Shown: piece after piece, positions 60,403-64,000 of the stretch
How positions within the stretch are numbered: the stretch's first letter is position 1
How the letters are laid out: each line of letters starts with the position of its first letter
NCBI RefSeq assembly: GCF_036199905.1
Contig: NZ_CP108109.1
Span: forward strand, 6,516,501 to 6,580,500
Direction of reading: 5' to 3'
Source: Streptomyces sp. NBC_00223
GTDB taxonomy: Bacteria; Actinomycetota; Actinomycetes; Streptomycetales; Streptomycetaceae
Length of the DNA stretch: 64,000 nucleotides
Notes under the pieces: generated by a model
The model's database searches: none
Told to the model about the DNA's origin: nothing
Seen by the model: the letters and a program-made list of their open reading frames with translations, nothing else
Made by a program: the position numbers and the translations under genes

Positions 60403-63068
60403 GCGAGCACTCCCCGACCCCGGCTGCCACCCCACCGATCCCGGCCCCGGCCCCCGACGTCCCGGCCGTCACGACACCGGCCCCGCCGGCCCAGGCGCCG
60501 ACGGCCACCCCCGCCCCCGCCGCGACGACGCGCACCCCCCGCCCCCTCGCCGTCACCGACCTCTCCCTCGTCGTGCTGATCGGCGCCACCGGCTCCGGCA
60601 AGTCCACCTTCGCCGCGAGCCACTTCAAGCCCACCGAGGTCATCTCCTCCGACTTCTGCCGCGGCCTGGTCAGCGACGACGAGAACGACCAGAGCGCCAG
60701 CTCCGACGCCTTCGACGTCCTGCACTACATCGCGGGCAAGCGGCTCGCGGCCGGCCGCCGTACGGTCGTCGACGCCACCAACGTGCAGCCCGAGTCCCGG
60801 CGCCACCTGATCAAGCTGGCCCGCGAGCACGACGTACTGCCCATCGCCATCGTGCTCGACGTGCCCGAGCGGGTGTGCGCCGACCGCAACGCCTCCCGCC
60901 CCGACCGGGCCACGCTGCCCCGCCACGTCATCCAGCGCCACCAGCGCGAACTGCGCCGCTCGCTGCGCGGACTGGAACGCGAGGGCTTCCGCAAGGTGCA
61001 CATCCTGCGCGGCACCGAGGAGATCGAGGCCGCCGAGGTCGTCACCGGGCGCCGTTACAACGACCTGACCCACCTCACCGGCCCGTTCGACATCATCGGC
61101 GACGTCCATGGGTGCAGCTCCGAGCTGGAGACCCTGCTGACCGCGCTCGGCTATCGGGACGGCACGCACCCCGAGGGCCGTACCGCCGTCTTCGTCGGCG
61201 ACCTGGTCGACCGGGGTCCGGACAGCCCCGGAGTGCTGCGCCGCGTCATGGGCATGGTCGCCGCAGGCACCGCCCTGTGCGTGCCCGGCAACCACGAGAA
61301 CAAGCTCGGCCGCTATCTCAGGGGCCGTCAGGTCCAGCACACCCACGGCCTCGCCGAGACCATCGAGCAGTTGGAGCGGGAGGACAGCAGGGACCCGGAG
61401 TTCCGGGCCCGGGTCAAGGAGTTCATCGAAGGACTCGTCAGCCACTACGTCCTGGACGGCGGCCGGCTGGTGGTCTGTCACGCGGGCCTGCCCGAGAAGT
61501 ACCACGGCCGTACCTCCGGCCGGGTCCGTTCGCACGCCCTCTACGGCGACACCACCGGCGAGACCGACGAGTTCGGCCTGCCCGTCCGCTACCCGTGGGC
61601 CGAGGACTACCGGGGCCGCGCCGCCGTGGTCTACGGGCACACCCCGGTACCGAACACCTCCTGGATCAACAACACGATCTGCCTCGACACCGGCGCGGTG
61701 TTCGGCGGGAGGATGACCGCGCTGCGCTGGCCGGAGCGCGAGATCGTGGACGTACCGGCCGAGCGCGTCTGGTACGAGCCGGCCAGGCCACTGGTCACCG
61801 AGGCCCCCGGCGGGCGCGAGGGCCGGCCGCTCGACCTCGCCGACGTGACCGGCCGGCGCGTCGTCGAGACCGGCCGGATGGGACGGCTCGCGGTCCGCGA
61901 GGAGAACGCGGCGGCCGCGCTGGAGGTGATGAGCCGCTTCGCCGTCGACCCGCGGCTGCTCGCGTACCTCCCGCCGACCATGTCGCCCTGCGCGACCTCC
62001 CAGCAGGAGGGCTTCCTCGAACACCCCGCCGAGGCGTTCGCCGCCTACCGCGAGGACGGTGTCCGGCAGGTCGTGTGCGAGGAGAAGCACATGGGCTCGC
62101 GCGCGGTCGCCCTGGTCTGCCGGGACGAGGCGGCGGCGAGGGAGCGCTTCGGCGTCGAGGGCGTGACGGGCACGCTGCACACCCGTACCGGACGGCCGTT
62201 CTTCGACGACCCCGCCGTCACCGAAGAGGTGCTGGCCCGGCTGCGGGCGGCGGTCACGGCGGCCGGGCTGTGGGACGAGTTCGGCACCGACTGGCTGCTG
62301 CTCGACGCCGAACTGCTGCCCTGGTCGCTCAAGGCGTCCGGCCTGCTGCGCAAGCAGTACGCGGCGGTGGGCGCGGCCGCGGGCGCGGTCTTCCCGTCCG
62401 CCCTGGCCGCCCTGGAAGCGGCGGCCGCCCGGGGCACCGATGTGTCCGCGCTGCTCGCCGGGCAGCGCGAACGGGCGGCGGACGCGGGCGCGTTCACCGA
62501 CGCCTACCGCCGCTACTGCTGGACCACGGACGGTCTCGACGGGGTGCGGCTGGCGCCCTTCCAACTGCTCGCCGTCCGGGACCGCGGCCTGGCCGGGCTG
62601 CCGCACGACGCTCAACTCGCCCTGATCGACCGGCTGGTCGAGGCGGACACCACCGGCCTGCTCCGGGCCACCCGCCGTCTGACGGTCGACACCGGCGACG
62701 AGGAGTCGGTCGCGGCCGGGGTGCGCTGGTGGCTGGAGCTGACCGAGGCGGGCGGCGAGGGCATGGTCGTCAAGCCGCTGGCCGCGCTGATACGGACCGA
62801 GGCCGGCCGGCTGGTGCAGCCCGGTATCAAGTGCCGCGGCCGGGAGTATCTGCGGATCATCTACGGTCCCGAGTACACCCGGCCCGAACACTTGGCCCGG
62901 CTGCGCAGCCGTTCACTGGGCCACAAGCGTTCTCTCGCGCTGCGCGAGTACGCACTCGGCCTGGAGGCGCTGGACCGGCTCACCTCGGGCGAGCCGCTGT
63001 GGCGGGTCCACGAGGCGGTCTTCGCGGTCCTGGCCCTGGAGTCGGAACCGGTCGACCCCCGGCTGTGA
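60399..63068 (+). CDS. pnkp: Polynucleotide kinase-phosphatase-ligase Pnkp (RNA repair)
   Basis: 889 residues. After about 50 Ala/Pro-rich residues comes the kinase (Walker A GATGSGKST 62-70; DATNV 125-129; RXXXR-type PERVCADRNASR), then a calcineurin-like phosphatase (GDVHGC Asp235/His237; GDLVDRGP Asp268; GNHEN 297-301; His361; GHTPV His414) and a ligase/adenylyltransferase domain (EEKHMGSRAV with Lys563; WLLLDAELLPW; EGMVVKPL). Pnkp heals both ends of a cut RNA and, with Hen1, seals it. The GC-rich extra N-terminus is unusual. No toxin gene is seen nearby. Confidence 0.96.
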   Translation: MSEHSPTPAATPPIPAPAPDVPAVTTPAPPAQAPTATPAPAATTRTPRPLAVTDLSLVVLIGATGSGKSTFAASHFKPTEVISSDFCRGLVSDDENDQSASSDAFDVLHYIAGKRLAAGRRTVVDATNVQPESRRHLIKLAREHDVLPIAIVLDVPERVCADRNASRPDRATLPRHVIQRHQRELRRSLRGLEREGFRKVHILRGTEEIEAAEVVTGRRYNDLTHLTGPFDIIGDVHGCSSELETLLTALGYRDGTHPEGRTAVFVGDLVDRGPDSPGVLRRVMGMVAAGTALCVPGNHENKLGRYLRGRQVQHTHGLAETIEQLEREDSRDPEFRARVKEFIEGLVSHYVLDGGRLVVCHAGLPEKYHGRTSGRVRSHALYGDTTGETDEFGLPVRYPWAEDYRGRAAVVYGHTPVPNTSWINNTICLDTGAVFGGRMTALRWPEREIVDVPAERVWYEPARPLVTEAPGGREGRPLDLADVTGRRVVETGRMGRLAVREENAAAALEVMSRFAVDPRLLAYLPPTMSPCATSQQEGFLEHPAEAFAAYREDGVRQVVCEEKHMGSRAVALVCRDEAAARERFGVEGVTGTLHTRTGRPFFDDPAVTEEVLARLRAAVTAAGLWDEFGTDWLLLDAELLPWSLKASGLLRKQYAAVGAAAGAVFPSALAALEAAAARGTDVSALLAGQRERAADAGAFTDAYRRYCWTTDGLDGVRLAPFQLLAVRDRGLAGLPHDAQLALIDRLVEADTTGLLRATRRLTVDTGDEESVAAGVRWWLELTEAGGEGMVVKPLAALIRTEAGRLVQPGIKCRGREYLRIIYGPEYTRPEHLARLRSRSLGHKRSLALREYALGLEALDRLTSGEPLWRVHEAVFAVLALESEPVDPRL

Positions 63069-63314
63069 TCTCGCGGCGGGGACGGCCGGGCCCGCCGCCC
63101 GCCCCCCTCGCGCCGACCCGCCCGCCGCCAGGCCGGCCCCGGCGGCCCCCGCCGACCCGCCGGGCGTAGGGCCCGCCGCCCGTCCCCCCGGCACCGGGGC
63201 CTGCCGCCAAGCCGCCCCCGGCCGGGCCCCTGCCGCCCCCGCCCAGGGCCCCGGCGGAAAACACACAGCGGTTCGCGGTGCTGCCTGGCCCCCGGCATGG
63301 GAAGGTCTTCTTCC

Positions 63315-64000
63315 ATGGGATTTCACGTCGACTCCGAGGCCGGCCGCCTGCGCAGCGTCATCCTGCACCGGCCCGACCTCGAACTGAAGCGCCTGACCCC
63401 CACCAACAAGGAGTCGCTGCTCTTCGACGACCTGCTGTGGGTCCGCAGGGCCCGCGCGGAGCACGACGGTTTCGCCGACGTGCTCCGCGACCGCGGCGTG
63501 CGGGTCCACCTCTTCGGCGACCTGCTGCGCGAATCCCTCGAACTGCCCGAGGCGCGAGGGCTGGTGCTGGACCGGGTCTTCGACGAGAAGGAGTACGGTC
63601 CGCTGGCCACCGGTCATCTGCGCGCGGCCTTCGACGAGTTGGCGGCCGACGAACTGGCCGAGGCACTGGTCGGCGGTATGACCAAGCGTGAGTTCCTGGA
63701 ACGTTTCGCCGAGCCGGTCTCCGTCCTCTTCCACGCCATGGACCTCGACGACTTCCTGCTCAGCCCGCTGCCCAACCATCTGTTCACCCGCGACACTTCA
63801 GCCTGGGTCTACGACGGCGTCAGCATCAACGCGATGCGCTGGCCCGCCCGCCAGCGCGAGACCGTGCACTTCGAGGCGATCTACCGCCACCACCCGCTCT
63901 TCGCGCACAGCGACTTCCATGTCTGGTCCGAGGGCCAGAGCGCCTATCCCTCGACCATCGAGGGCGGCGACGTGCTGGTCATCGGCAAGGGCGCGGTGCT
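63315..64000 (+). CDS. arcA: Arginine deiminase, 5' part
   Basis: About 228 residues visible; the gene runs off the window. GFHVDSEAGRLRSVILHRPD, DDLLWVRRARAEHDGFADVL, PNHLFTRDTSAWVYDG (with the substrate-binding Asp/Arg region) and STIEGGDVLVIG (EGGD) are typical of ArcA; the catalytic Cys lies beyond the end. It converts arginine to citrulline and ammonia, often giving ATP with downstream arc genes. ATG at 63315 has GGGAAGG about nine bases upstream. A C-rich non-coding gap of 246 bases separates it from Pnkp. Confidence 0.92.
   Translation, partial: MGFHVDSEAGRLRSVILHRPDLELKRLTPTNKESLLFDDLLWVRRARAEHDGFADVLRDRGVRVHLFGDLLRESLELPEARGLVLDRVFDEKEYGPLATGHLRAAFDELAADELAEALVGGMTKREFLERFAEPVSVLFHAMDLDDFLLSPLPNHLFTRDTSAWVYDGVSINAMRWPARQRETVHFEAIYRHHPLFAHSDFHVWSEGQSAYPSTIEGGDVLVIGKGAV

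Noticed and set aside
63069..63314. Gene between pnkp and arcA
   Set aside because: The stretch is C-rich low-complexity DNA; frames in it lack starts, ribosome sites and domains.

Overview
The window is high-GC DNA (strong G/C bias at third codon positions, GTG/TTG starts, short intergenic gaps) from the core chromosome of a Streptomyces or very close relative. Gene content and order match the conserved chromosomal block that in S. coelicolor runs from about SCO5842 upward: DUF5998, phosphodiesterase, sepH, ferrochelatase, inositol monophosphatase, cutRS, DUF4193, DUF3093, thioesterase, dut, DUF3710. The stretch from inositol monophosphatase to the TRAM methyltransferase also resembles, from memory, the Mycobacterium tuberculosis Rv2701c-Rv2689c neighbourhood. 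No tRNA, rRNA, insertion sequence, integrase or CRISPR array was seen.

Layout. 1-4303: end of an ADP-forming acyl-CoA synthetase, DUF5998 protein, alkaline-phosphatase-fold phosphodiesterase, thymidine kinase. 4304-9857: a large secreted GH3 enzyme and a ROK sugar-type repressor, with an inverted repeat before the first and an SD-burying hairpin before the second. 9913-14024: MMPL/RND exporter, VOC protein, rhodanese. 14034-14610: a tandem array of a ~165-bp repeat. 14671-24944: sepH, a lactone oxidase-like flavoprotein, MFS exporter, ferrochelatase, inositol monophosphatase, the CutRS two-component system and DUF4193. 24981-27640: DUF3093, hotdog thioesterase, dut and DUF3710.

27909-34689 looks like an accessory insertion into the old block: orphan ABC ATPase, LysR/MFS divergent pair, a small secreted protein, and a 1063-residue SARP/NB-ARC/TPR regulator with a TTA (bldA-type) codon. 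The core block resumes at 35014 (OB-fold, DUF3159, two TrkA proteins, APC permease, TRAM/SAM RNA methyltransferase).

41786-50660 is a catabolic cluster: flavin-dependent monooxygenase, two flavin reductases and an aldehyde dehydrogenase, then AraC and IclR regulators, then a divergent operon for the mycothiol-type gentisate ring-cleavage route (cupin dioxygenase, FAH hydrolase, maleylpyruvate isomerase). The upper-pathway substrate is unknown and is the most open metabolic question here.

50871-64000: SPFH/GYF and zinc-ribbon membrane proteins, DUF1697, an AAA ATPase coupled to a MazG-type pyrophosphohydrolase, an F420-type luciferase-like oxidoreductase, homocysteine S-methyltransferase, the Hen1-Pnkp RNA repair pair, and the start of arginine deiminase. 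Regulatory sites given below are pattern calls from the bases alone; none has experimental support in this window.
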